From positions 2,542,001-2,606,000 of the forward strand of contig NZ_CP006269.1 of assembly GCF_000737535.1 (NCBI RefSeq): a stretch of DNA of 64,000 nucleotides. The letters run 5' to 3'. A model generated the notes under the pieces. It saw only the letters and a program-made list of their open reading frames with translations. It was not told the origin of the DNA and made no database searches. How positions within the stretch are numbered: position 1 is the first letter of the stretch; the number at the start of each line of letters is the position of its first letter. The DNA comes from Synechococcus sp. KORDI-100 (GTDB taxonomy: Bacteria; Cyanobacteriota; Cyanobacteriia; PCC-6307; Cyanobiaceae). Positions 20,101-27,482 of this stretch are shown piece by piece. The position numbers and the translations under genes are program-made.

Positions 20101-21234
20101 CGATGCATCTGCCAATTCGTTAAGACTGGCAGTTGCTGCATTGTTCTCTTTAGGCGCATCATAGGTTATTTTGTGGACTAAATAATCGTTTTGCCAGCCA
20201 TTTGCTGTGAACTCAATTTTATCAAATCCGTAGCCGTCATCAGACGATAAATTAACTGGAGGATCGATATGGTCAGTAACACCATCAACAGCCCCTGTTT
20301 TAACAAGAACTGAATCGCGATACATTTTATAAATCCCATCGCCCTCAACGTCCGCGAGAAAGGCAGTAGCAAATCCAATCTCAGGAACAATTTCATCAAA
20401 TTCAATGATCAACTGCTCAGACAAACCTGAAGCATTGTGGTACCCAATTTCTGTCGTATGCCCGGAACCTACAGTGCCTAATACGCCAAATCCCTGCGGA
20501 TCTCCAGGAAATGATCCCAATGTTGATACGTAGCTATTTGAAGCTGAAGACAGGCTAATATTTCCTGAACCATCATCGATGAGCGTTCTAGCTGTAATTG
20601 TTACCCCAGATGGAGGTGATGCAAGGACAGTGTCATAAGCAATACTTACTTCTTGATAACTCGAAGCAGCTTTCCCTAGAAAAGGGGCATTCACTGACAA
20701 CGAACCTGTCCAGCTCTGGATTTGTTGGAGTCCTACGTATGTCGCGAGAGAAGCACTTGTTTGTTTGTCATTAACAATATTGGGTTGTTCGCGACTAATC
20801 TTTGACTCACTCGAATAAACATCTGCCCCCGCAAGTTTCTGGAAGGTTTCTATGAGATCTTTATTCAGTCCTGCTCTGCAGCTCCACAGGTAAATCGATT
20901 TCAGACTCCAACAATGCAGCAGATGCGAAGACTCTTTTAGATACTTTGAAGTGAGGAGTGTATTGCCAAGTTTGATTTCACCATTGCTGCCATGGGCAAA
21001 AATATGTAGCTCACTAATTGTTTTCCCTGCCTGCTTCTGCTGATTTATTGCGCTCGATATTTCTTGAATTGGATCACCTTCGATCCAGGCAATCTGACTA
21101 TCCAGGCATTGCAACCAGTCAACGCCACTGATACGTCGATTAGCTACGAAGAGGGGTTCTTCATGCCGATGCAGCACTTCTGCTTCGATGCGTTCAGTTT
21201 GAACAGCCTCAAGATCATTCAAGACGACCGCCAT
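17173..21234 (-). CDS. Giant DUF4347 / cadherin-like / Calx-beta-like / von Willebrand A protein (1353 aa)
   Basis: A 1353-residue probable surface protein. Residues about 30-180 form a DUF4347 domain (FAHGSNGEIKLG, LWSCRAG). A cadherin-like repeat follows near 500-600. Three Calx-beta-like repeats with NWNTPRTVTVTGVDD-type strands lie at about 600-715, 780-890 and 895-1005. A Pro/Ser linker (PSPSPSPSPS) sits near 730. The C-terminal 345 residues are a VWA domain with an intact metal-site motif DTSTS near 1010 and LFTDGRPE near 1240. There is no classical signal peptide; DUF4347 proteins commonly accompany large secreted adhesins. It lies 205 bp upstream of, and co-oriented with, the giant RTX gene, so joint action in adhesion or cell-surface architecture is inferred. 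Its base composition is also AT-rich. Confidence 0.88.
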   Translation of the reverse strand: MAVVLNDLEAVQTERIEAEVLHRHEEPLFVANRRISGVDWLQCLDSQIAWIEGDPIQEISSAINQQKQAGKTISELHIFAHGSNGEIKLGNTLLTSKYLKESSHLLHCWSLKSIYLWSCRAGLNKDLIETFQKLAGADVYSSESKISREQPNIVNDKQTSASLATYVGLQQIQSWTGSLSVNAPFLGKAASSYQEVSIAYDTVLASPPSGVTITARTLIDDGSGNISLSSASNSYVSTLGSFPGDPQGFGVLGTVGSGHTTEIGYHNASGLSEQLIIEFDEIVPEIGFATAFLADVEGDGIYKMYRDSVLVKTGAVDGVTDHIDPPVNLSSDDGYGFDKIEFTANGWQNDYLVHKITYDAPKENNAATASLNELADASSQDIASQTGSLTVSDADNSGTITASIVGDPVITLNGSSYTLPAAANPLIADGALTLSNASQTWSGSWSPITWTYDPASANVDFIPNGQNLAIDYGLQLSDGVNTSNTVRVKITIAGENDAPVIDDATISINEHTTSGTVIYDTNESSTGNDADIESESLTYTITAGNDDGIFSINSSNGEISIATSKTLDHETKSQHTLTVQASDGAETDTANITINTQDINESITLTKTGTTDGSGNLATTEAGAASAFTVVLDVQPTADVVVSITGNDATENSLSTDSLTFTTGNWNTPRTVTVTGVDDSIDDGDITTTLTATANNAGGYAGTESDTTTVKNTDDENAPSPSPSPSPSPSPSPGPSPSPTSDPTPDPVTQPQVPDTPDQSPEPTTKKVTTSVEISKPTGILVQGLSRKDQDGNWITSESTSKAIFEISLQARPSGNVIVHFPRYDKTEGMISQRKLRFTPENWDIPQTIVVKGINDFELDGDIVYSLTAQAKPQGGYSKKDREEVSIINLDKGVSRPKIVVASASKELKTSESGSSDTFNLMLDRKPEKETKVLLQGLDASEGSLSKKFLVFNQKNWSRPQKVTVYGLSDRFSDGDKSYKIKAMLAEGKRELKSSLSEIKVTNVDEGADIYLLLDTSTSMLQSDDEPGSDTYQRLQSIAALRIFVEAIERAGYQFQNKSNKKLVTGSKIINKISLLKDSDMVGFFDNITVVDAPHDSRVAQSVNFNLISYDYAVDHDLFRINSENSSDAIKIASELLTPQSAHQAFGNSIKRNKLWKRRNLPRPNLFDLHQGNADDPSNLYSGTEMLGALEGLEFRLGKQLAKAKSSHRTTHIALFTDGRPERRSWWDTRVSPVSDSIMGTPIPLPDSLGGEDITTSGLLYDTKGRPHFMKNNDGDYQWKRMQRDLNEVIDDISSVVENPEKQVQVQAIGLGERSHSELSAIHKDLFGERTFDNKNGGWSYSSDSFNHLNDLV

Positions 21235-21616
21235 CTTCTGTTCAGCTGAAACCGTCTGGGAAAAACAATTCTTGATATATTAGCAGCTTGATAGATGGGT
21301 ACGAAGGCATTGCATCGTCTGCGAAGGACTCATTAGAGTCTTTACCATTACCGTTGTTAGATATTACCTAAACTTAAATGCCTTGCAGGCCCAAAATGAG
21401 ATTTTTTCCTCGATCTGTATTTTCGTGCACTGAGTGTGCCAAACCTGTGCAGCGAACAACAGCAGGCGAACCGTTCAGTTGCGTGCCAGGTGAAGCATGG
21501 CTGTTCAACTCTGTGGGACGGCTCCCAGAGACAGTGTCATCAGCACCAGCCATCCCCATCACCGTGGGGCTAACGGCTCTGATCCCCTAATTAGGGGATG
21601 TCCAACACCTCACTCC
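21235..21616 (+). other. Intergenic region between the divergent DUF4347 gene and the AraC-type regulator
   Basis: 382 bp. On the minus strand, TAATATATC about 40 bp before the DUF4347 start is a plausible -10 region. A plus-strand 70-codon open frame at 21378-21590 contains FSCTECAKPV and a later Cys, but I see no ribosome-binding site or family match and do not call it a gene. The right end carries the inverted repeat at 21582-21599. Confidence 0.5.
21582..21599. promoter_or_regulatory. Perfect 18-bp palindrome, candidate operator of the AraC-type regulator
   Basis: ATCCCCTAATTAGGGGAT is a perfect palindrome ending 17 bp before the probable ATG of the AraC-family gene. The same architecture, ATCCCC-N6-GGGGAT, occurs before the small RTX gene (25157-25174). 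It lacks a following T run, so it is not a terminator. An operator for a dimeric regulator, perhaps autoregulatory, is inferred. Confidence 0.55.
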
Positions 21617-22673
21617 ATGAGGATGATGAGCCCAGCCCCTCAGCCAAGGGACGTTGGGAGGAAAGCAGTGACCACTCAACCCCCTTACCGTTCGAGGGTG
21701 ATTTCCAGAGACATCGTCACCACTAAGGCAACCACTCCAAGTGTGACGCTGCTCAGCAGCCCATTCCAGTCTGCGGGAATGCTCGAGGGCCTTATGCAAC
21801 AACTTGGCTTTCCAATGCAGGTGGTGCAGATCAGCCGTGGCCCACTGCTGGGGCACTTATCTGCAACACGTTCAGCGGGTGGGCTCTTGCTGCAACTCAC
21901 CACGAATCAATGCCTGAGCGGCTACGGCAGCAGGAACCAGCGCTGGGTGGGAATCGCACTCGAACAAACGAACAACCTCGAGATGCATCGGGTGCGAGGC
22001 GAACCCATTGGACCGTGTTCGGTACAGGGCTTTAACCGCAACCTCACCGAATCGATTTGGCAATTGTCGCCCCACAGTCACTTAAGCCTTTTGGTGATTC
22101 CAGTGGAACGGATTCTCGATCTCATCGCACTGGGCCCGCTCGCTTCAAGAGGTGATCGATATCAGCAACATGGTGACGTTCCAACAACGCCATTTCAAAA
22201 CCCTCAAAAGCTTCCTGCTCTCAAGCGACATTCATGGGTATGCAGCAAGAGACACGCTCGATGCCCTGCTTGTTGAGTGCTTCATGCGGCCGGACAACAT
22301 CTCCACTGCCGGCATCCCACTCAGCAACCGTGCTGAACTGATGCGGGACCTGTTGAACTACGGCTTCAGCAACCCAACGGAGGCGATCAGCTTGGAAACC
22401 CTCAGCAAAACACTGCTGAAATCACCATCCTCAATTACCAAGGCCAGCCGTGAACAATTCGGTGTGTCCCCGATGCAGCTCCTAAAACAAATTCGGCTTC
22501 AGCAAGTGCAAAATCTGCTGACGGATCCTGAACAGCAACAACAACTGGGAACACTATCAATCCATGCCATCGCCAAACGATTTGGATTCACAGCACCGAA
22601 TCATTTCGCCCGCGACTACAAAACAATGTTCGGGGAAAACCCGGGACAGACCTTCAGCCGTGAAAAAGCCTGA
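21617..22673 (+). pseudogene. AraC-family transcriptional regulator interrupted by a frameshift
   Basis: Two overlapping frames together encode one AraC-type regulator. The N-terminal sensor-like part is in one frame (from about ATG 21617 through VERILDLIALGP). The rest, beginning RSLQEVIDISNMVTFQQRHF, is in the next frame and ends in a classical double helix-turn-helix: ETLSKTLLKSPSSITKASRE and HAIAKRFGFTAPNHFARDYK. The switch falls in GGGCCCGC around 22132-22139 and is restored by removing one base. Either the gene is inactivated, or the sequence has an error there, or a separate C-terminal protein is made from GTG 22152. If intact it would be about 350 residues. Target genes are unknown; the palindrome just upstream suggests self-control. 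Confidence 0.75.
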
Positions 22674-22679
22674 GTGGCG

Positions 22680-23090
22680 TCAATCCTGCACATAAACGCG
22701 ACCTTCTTTTAAACACTGCTCGGCTTTCTGGAGTTCCCGGCCGAGATACAGCGCATGATCCAGACGGCTCAGCGGATGGGGGCCGTCGCCTTCCGTGAGT
22801 TGGATGCCGATCTCCTTAGCACTGCGGCCGCGGTACACCGCTGAAGCAGCACGAGGGCCATTGCTGCCTTTTTTGCAGCTCAGCACTTCACCGGTGTCGG
22901 AATCTCTAGCCAGCCCCTTCTCATCAATGGTGTTGCCGAAATGCTCCAGCACCAGTTCACCGGCCTCCGAATCAACCTTGATCAGGAAATAACCGTTGGG
23001 ATCCAGGGCAATGAAGCGCTGCGACAGCCGATCGTCCAAAGCGTCGATGGCCGCTGCGATGGAGGTGGGTGCTTCAGGGGTCTTGACCAT
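22680..23090 (-). CDS. DUF4346 family protein
   Basis: A 136-residue soluble protein conserved in cyanobacteria and matching DUF4346 in its general pattern (LDPNGYFLIKVD, VYRGRSAKEIGIQL, LDHALYLGREL). The function is not known. It is convergent with the broken AraC regulator (6 bp between stops) and 9 bp downstream of the FemAB-like acyltransferase gene on the same strand, so it is probably co-transcribed with it. Confidence 0.7.
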   Translation of the reverse strand: MVKTPEAPTSIAAAIDALDDRLSQRFIALDPNGYFLIKVDSEAGELVLEHFGNTIDEKGLARDSDTGEVLSCKKGSNGPRAASAVYRGRSAKEIGIQLTEGDGPHPLSRLDHALYLGRELQKAEQCLKEGRVYVQD

Positions 23091-23099
23091 TTCTTCAAC

Positions 23100-24275
23100 T
23101 TACAAACCAAGCGCGGGTGCGTCCGCTTTGAAGGGCAATTCCGCGTTGATCGCCTCGATCTCCTCGAGCATCAAGCCATTCACTTTGGGAAGCCAGGCAC
23201 GGATCAAGGAATCCATCTGGGGCTGGTACCAGCGGTGCAGGCTGGCGTGGGGACGAGCCACAAACCCGCGCCGGCGCTTATGGCTGCCGCCAGCTCCTGG
23301 ATCAAAGCTGTTAATCCCATGGCCGATCGCCCATTCGATCGGGGCGTAGTAACAGACCTCGAAATGGAGGCAGTCGATCTCCTCCTCACTGCCCCAGTAG
23401 CGGCCCCAGAGCTGCTGGCCGTCGTGGACGCACATCGACATAGCAACGGGTTCCCTTGGATCACCGCGATGGGCTGAAAACAGCACCACCTGATCGCTCT
23501 GACCCTCTGCCAACAACTCAAAAAACGACTTCTCGAGGTATTTGCTGCCCCATGGCCCCCAGCGGGCGCAATGCTGTTCATAAAAGCCATGCATGGTCTG
23601 CAGCAGCTCGAGATCCAACTGATCACCTGTGAGTGGTGTCACCGTGATGCCCGCCTGGGTGACCGCCTTGCGTTCTCGTTTGATGTTGCGGCGCTGGTTG
23701 GCGTTAAAGCCCTTGAGGTAATCATCGAAGCATTGATCCTCTCCCCGACTCCAGAGGCTCTGCTGGTTCAGCCAGGGGGCACAGCCCGCTTGTTCGGCCA
23801 AGGGCCGCCACTCCGGATCGACGTACAAAAAATTGCAGCTGAGGATGCCGCTCTGTTCGCAGAAGGCATCGATGGCACGGATCATCACCGCCGTCAGCTG
23901 GGCGGCGTCCTCTCCCTCGCGGGTATGAAAGCGGTAGCCGAGCACCGGGCTGACCGGACTCATCCCCAGCAGCTTCGGGTAATAGCGAAGGCCTAAATCG
24001 GCCGCCAGGCGTGCAAAGGTTTGATCGAAAACGAATTCGCCATAGCTGTGCCCCTTGAGATACAGCGGTGCCACAGCCACGGGTTCATCTCCTCGCCAGA
24101 GCGCCAGATGAAACGGTTGCCAACCTTGATCCGGAACGATGCTGCCCGAGCGCTCCAGCGCATCCAGCCAGCTCCAGCGATAAAACGGAATTGACTGTTC
24201 ACCCACCAACGCCGACCAGTGGTCTTCCGGAATCTCCCGGATCGAACGGTGCCAACGCGCGGAGAGCGGAGTCAT
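23100..24275 (-). CDS. FemAB-like GNAT N-acyltransferase (PF04339/DUF482 type)
   Basis: A 391-residue protein of the double-GNAT FemAB-like family. Motifs seen are FYRWSWLDALERSG near the N-terminus, NQRRNIKRERKAV in the middle, and FDPGAGGSHKRRRGF near the C-terminus, the last strongly conserved in this family. It probably transfers an acyl or aminoacyl group in cell-envelope or amino-acid metabolism; the substrate is not established. It forms a likely two-gene unit with the DUF4346 gene. Its 5' end overlaps the divergent hypothetical gene starting near 24249. Confidence 0.8.
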   Translation of the reverse strand: MTPLSARWHRSIREIPEDHWSALVGEQSIPFYRWSWLDALERSGSIVPDQGWQPFHLALWRGDEPVAVAPLYLKGHSYGEFVFDQTFARLAADLGLRYYPKLLGMSPVSPVLGYRFHTREGEDAAQLTAVMIRAIDAFCEQSGILSCNFLYVDPEWRPLAEQAGCAPWLNQQSLWSRGEDQCFDDYLKGFNANQRRNIKRERKAVTQAGITVTPLTGDQLDLELLQTMHGFYEQHCARWGPWGSKYLEKSFFELLAEGQSDQVVLFSAHRGDPREPVAMSMCVHDGQQLWGRYWGSEEEIDCLHFEVCYYAPIEWAIGHGINSFDPGAGGSHKRRRGFVARPHASLHRWYQPQMDSLIRAWLPKVNGLMLEEIEAINAELPFKADAPALGL

Positions 24276-24728
24276 GCAGGCAACGGCTGGATCAGACTCT
24301 GGGCTGACCCTAACCAGCGCAGAGCTCTGATCCGGCGATCGCTGGCGCTTCTGCTGGCGGGACTGGGTGCTGCCCCGGGCTCTCCCGCAGCAGCTGGGCT
24401 GCTGCGACCGGTGCTGGATATGATTCGTCCACGGCTGGAAGAACGGCTCAAGGACGAATGCCTAAAGCTGGTGAGCAGCGAAGTATCGGCGCTCCAGAAC
24501 CTGGTGAACGACAGCTGCCAGTCAATGGCACGGCCGGCGTGCGTTTGTCTGATTGAGGAAACCAGCCACAGCGGCCGGGAACTGGGGGTGGTCACCGAAC
24601 TTATCTCAGGCCGCATCGGCGATGACGCTGAAGTGGTGATCAAACGCTGCCTCGGCAAAATGCTCGGTTTGCCGGCCACCAGCCTGGAGAACCTGTCCTT
24701 GCCGGAGGTCAGGCCATCGGGTCACTGA
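24249..24728 (+). CDS. Hypothetical, probably exported small protein
   Basis: Frame open from 24219. GTG 24249 is one possible start, but none has a clear ribosome-binding site, and a later non-ATG start close to RRSLALLLAGLGAAPG would give a conventional signal peptide. The mature part contains a helical segment and cysteines in DSCQSMARPACVC. I recognise no family. The 5' end overlaps the divergent acyltransferase gene and the 3' end overlaps the convergent small RTX gene by 20 bp. Confidence 0.55.
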   Translation: MPTRGERSHAGNGWIRLWADPNQRRALIRRSLALLLAGLGAAPGSPAAAGLLRPVLDMIRPRLEERLKDECLKLVSSEVSALQNLVNDSCQSMARPACVCLIEETSHSGRELGVVTELISGRIGDDAEVVIKRCLGKMLGLPATSLENLSLPEVRPSGH

Positions 24729-25098
24729 CCATCGTGATCACCCGATTCACAAAATCAAGATTCAGGAGGTCTGCACTTACTCCTTTCACCACAGCCTTCA
24801 CGTCCTCTCCCTTCGTGATCCAAGCGTCGTTGCCCCTCATCTCGATCACGGTGGAGGCACAGCCACAGAACTCGATGCTGTCGCCGCGCTCAAAATCCAT
24901 GATTTTCACGTGACCCTTGCCGCCATCGACCGTGACGAAGACGTCATCACCTTCACCGCCCCAAGCCTTGTCCTTGCCCTCACCGCTTGCGATGACGTCG
25001 TCTCCCTCGTAGGCCCAAATCAAATTTTTCTTTTTCGACCCGGTGAGCTCATCGCTACCAGATGTGCCACGGATTTTTTTCTTGCTCTTGCGTCCCAT
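24709..25098 (-). CDS. Small divergent RTX-like protein (129 aa)
   Basis: ATG 25098 is preferred (GAACGAGG just upstream) over an in-frame TTG at 25110. The protein starts with a very basic MGRKSKKKIRG. It then has degenerate calcium-binding nonapeptides (GTSGSDELTG, YEGDDVIAS, GGEGDDVFV) and a compact C-terminal domain with two close cysteines (EFCGCAS). It is far smaller than usual RTX exoproteins. The inverted repeat ATCCCC-N6-GGGGAT lies about 60 bp upstream, and TAATCT between repeat and start could be a -10 element. Function unknown. Confidence 0.7.
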   Translation of the reverse strand: MGRKSKKKIRGTSGSDELTGSKKKNLIWAYEGDDVIASGEGKDKAWGGEGDDVFVTVDGGKGHVKIMDFERGDSIEFCGCASTVIEMRGNDAWITKGEDVKAVVKGVSADLLNLDFVNRVITMVSDPMA

Positions 25099-25155
25099 GG
25101 CCTCGTTCAATCAAGTGCTGTGTAACTGGAGATTAGTGAGAATCGCTCAGCTGCA

Positions 25156-25175
25156 AATCCCCTAAATGGGGGATT
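25156..25175 (-). promoter_or_regulatory. Inverted repeat AATCCCC-N6-GGGGATT upstream of the small RTX gene
   Basis: Perfect seven-base arms around TAAATG, with the same core as the palindrome before the AraC-type gene at 21582-21599. On the minus strand a -10-like TAATCT follows about 22 bases after the repeat, which would place the repeat next to the -35 region. A shared regulator is inferred. Confidence 0.55.
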
Positions 25176-25176
25176 C

Positions 25177-25854
25177 TCAGCGATTTCCAAGCCCTCGGCG
25201 GCGCTGATAGCGCAGCAAGAGCTCATCACCACCGAGAGGCGTCGCCTCAGCCAGGGCCCAGGACCGTGAATCCGACAGTTCAGCAGGTAAGTTGGAGACA
25301 GACGGGGCTTTGAAGGGGATCCAGCTCTTCTCCCCCCCATGCAACCGTGGCGTCAGCGTGAGCTGCAGTTCGTCGATGCCGTCGTCCTGCAGCAGGGATG
25401 CAATCAACTGAGCCCCGCCGAGGAGAACCAGACGTTCAACTCCTTTGCGTGCCATCACGCTAAGCGTCTCCGGCCAGGTCGCCGCCGGTTCGACGACCTC
25501 GTCAAAGCCCGCCTGATTGGTGGATGAGCTCAACAACCAACGCTCCAGTGGTTGCTGGAAGAAAGGCCAATCGAAGGAGAAACCTGATGATCGGCTCACG
25601 ACGATGGCGATCGGTTGCTCCGAACGATCGGCAACACGCCGCGTTTCCAGAAGATCCGCATCCCGGATCAGACACGTGCAACGGTGAGCCCGCAGAGTGC
25701 CGGCTCCGATCAGGCAGGCATCAGCCCAGGTGAGGGATTCCTCCAGAACTCGTCGATCACCGCTGCCTCCAAGCTGGGCAGCCCCACCGTCCGGTGGCGC
25801 CAGTCGACCGTCGAGGCTGATGGCCAGAACCAGGCGGACCCAGGGCCTCGACAA
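25177..25854 (-). CDS. RibD C-terminal-type reductase (dihydrofolate reductase fold)
   Basis: A 225-residue protein of the RibD_C/HTP-reductase family that performs NADPH-dependent reduction of the ribosyl side chain in riboflavin synthesis, or a related pyrimidine/pterin reduction. Motifs seen: LAISLDGRLAPPDGGAAQLG, ACLIGAGTLRAH, ERLVLLGGAQLIASLL and ELQLTLTPRLHGG. No deaminase domain is attached. The start appears to be TTG 25854. It is 44 bp downstream of the two-domain QueD-like gene on the same strand, giving a pterin/flavin-like pairing. Confidence 0.8.
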   Translation of the reverse strand: MSRPWVRLVLAISLDGRLAPPDGGAAQLGGSGDRRVLEESLTWADACLIGAGTLRAHRCTCLIRDADLLETRRVADRSEQPIAIVVSRSSGFSFDWPFFQQPLERWLLSSSTNQAGFDEVVEPAATWPETLSVMARKGVERLVLLGGAQLIASLLQDDGIDELQLTLTPRLHGGEKSWIPFKAPSVSNLPAELSDSRSWALAEATPLGGDELLLRYQRRRGLGNR

Positions 25855-25898
25855 CCCATCGGGCTGATCGAGCTCTTGACGATCTGGCTGATGGACGG

Positions 25899-26819
25899 TC
25901 AGAGCGCTGCGACGGTTTCTAGCGACGCAGGTGTCATCTCCAGCTGGGGAGCTTCGGCATAGACCTCAGCCGCGTTGTTGGGACTCTCCTGCAGACGCAC
26001 CTTGTGGAGATGGGCGCCGATGGCCTTCACCGGGGTGGAAAGGCGATCGGCGATGTGCAGAGCGATGTTCTCGGCTGTGGGGACGCATTCAGCGAAAAAG
26101 GGCACATCCTTGTTGAGGAAGGTGTGATCGAAGGGCTCCACCACCAGATCGTCCACCAACCGCTGCAGAGCGGAGAGATCGCAAACCATGCCAGTGCGGG
26201 GATCGATGGCGCCACGGACGGTGACATCCACCAGATAGTTGTGGCCATGGCCGTGGGGCCGGGCGCACTTGCCGTAGATGCGCTCGTTCTCCGCCTGACT
26301 CAGCTCCGGCCTTGCCAGACGATGGGCAGCAGCGAAATGGGTGCGGATGGTGAGAAAGGCGTCCATGGGATGTCCGAGATAGTCGGCCCAGAGGCCTGGT
26401 TGTTCGTAAAGGCGAAGAGCCGTGATCGGCAGGTGCGGGATTAGCCGCTGCCAGATCACGCGCACAAGGGCTTCGGTGGTGGGGAGGCACCCCTCCGGAG
26501 ACTCCAGGTTGAATTCAGGCCAGGCCTCATTCAGGAAGCGGAAGTCGAGCTGGCCGGTGATCTCGCTGCGGATGGAATGCTTCACCTCAGAGAGGTTCAG
26601 CACCATGCCATCGGCATCAAGGCCGCCCGCCATGGACACGATCAGCTCGTAGTTGTGACCGTGGCCAGGGGCCAGAGCACAGGCTCCGAAGCGAGCGGCA
26701 TTGTCGTCAGATGAGAGCTCCGGCAACCAATAGCGGTGGGAGGCACTGAATGTGGCTCTCCTTGTGATCACGCAGCCGCGGCCTTGGCCGTGCCGTGCGG
26801 TCGACTTCGTTTCAGTCAT
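25899..26819 (-). CDS. Two-domain 6-pyruvoyl/6-carboxy-tetrahydropterin synthase (QueD/PTPS) protein
   Basis: A 306-residue tandem fusion of two PTPS-like domains. Each keeps the zinc-binding pattern: FSASHRY with GHGHNY in the first (residues about 20-60), and FAAAHRL with HGHGHNY in the second (about 160-205). Each also has a Cys just before the HGH segment (GACALAPGHGH, GKCARPHGHGH). The second also has PFDHTFLN. Family members act on dihydroneopterin triphosphate in queuosine or pterin synthesis. Both active sites look complete. Confidence 0.88.
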   Translation of the reverse strand: MTETKSTARHGQGRGCVITRRATFSASHRYWLPELSSDDNAARFGACALAPGHGHNYELIVSMAGGLDADGMVLNLSEVKHSIRSEITGQLDFRFLNEAWPEFNLESPEGCLPTTEALVRVIWQRLIPHLPITALRLYEQPGLWADYLGHPMDAFLTIRTHFAAAHRLARPELSQAENERIYGKCARPHGHGHNYLVDVTVRGAIDPRTGMVCDLSALQRLVDDLVVEPFDHTFLNKDVPFFAECVPTAENIALHIADRLSTPVKAIGAHLHKVRLQESPNNAAEVYAEAPQLEMTPASLETVAAL

Positions 26820-26870
26820 GTGACGTTCCGGCCGGAGGGCATCCTAATGAGCTAACGCCGTTTTCGAGCT

Positions 26871-27446
26871 ATGGCGGAATCCGCCCCTTCCCTGAAACAG
26901 ACGCTGGCTGGCAGAAGCCTGTATTTGGTCGGAATGATGGGCAGCGGAAAAACCAGCACTGGAAGACCTTTGGCGGAACGGCTCGGTTACGGCTTTGTTG
27001 ATGCGGACGCCGTGATCGAACAGGCCGCCGGATGCAGCATTCCCCAAATCTTCGACAGCGATGGCGAAACAGGCTTCCGCGCCATCGAAACCCAGGTGCT
27101 CAGCGCCATCAGCCAACGCCATTCCCTGGTGGTGGCCACCGGTGGTGGCGTGGTGACGCGGCCCGAAAACTGGGGGCTGCTGCACCACGGCATCGTGATC
27201 TGGCTGGATGTGGAGCGGCAACAGCTGCTGGAGCGCCTCAGAGCTGACGACACCGCAAGACCACTGTTGCAACAACAGGATCCGGTGGCCGCTTTGGATG
27301 CCCTGCTGGCGGAACGACGCCCGCTCTATGCAGAAGCCGATCTGACCGTGGTGATTCAGAACGAAACACCGGAACAAGTGGCCGATGGGGTTCTGCAACT
27401 GCTGCCCACATTGCTGTCGGATCCCAAAACGCGTCGACGCGATTGA
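26871..27446 (+). CDS. aroK: Shikimate kinase AroK
   Basis: A 191-residue P-loop kinase phosphorylating shikimate in the chorismate pathway. Walker A is [11 protein letters not shown] near residue 24, the substrate-binding segment is FRAIE, the glycine-rich [13 protein letters not shown] follows, and the lid has RPLL. Length is normal. It is divergent from the two-domain QueD-like gene, with 51 bp between starts, and convergent with the FAD oxidase gene. Confidence 0.96.
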   Translation: MAESAPSLKQTLAGRSLYLVGMMGSGKTSTGRPLAERLGYGFVDADAVIEQAAGCSIPQIFDSDGETGFRAIETQVLSAISQRHSLVVATGGGVVTRPENWGLLHHGIVIWLDVERQQLLERLRADDTARPLLQQQDPVAALDALLAERRPLYAEADLTVVIQNETPEQVADGVLQLLPTLLSDPKTRRRD

Positions 27447-27482
27447 CGACCTAGGGGACCTGACTGGGGAACGGCCTGAGCG

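Noticed and set aside
17173-21234. DUF4347-VWA protein as the swimming protein SwmB
   Set aside because: The Calx-beta-like repeats are of the sort I associate with large cyanobacterial surface proteins, but SwmB is far larger and organised differently; domain content here (DUF4347 plus VWA) does not support it.
21378-21590. 70-codon plus-strand open frame with a Cys-x-x-Cys before the AraC-type gene
   Set aside because: Runs into the palindrome, lacks a ribosome-binding site and a second complete Cys pair; not supportable as a zinc protein.
21582-21599. Palindrome as a transcription terminator
   Set aside because: No T run on either strand, short loop-free symmetry, and position directly before a start codon; the operator interpretation fits better.
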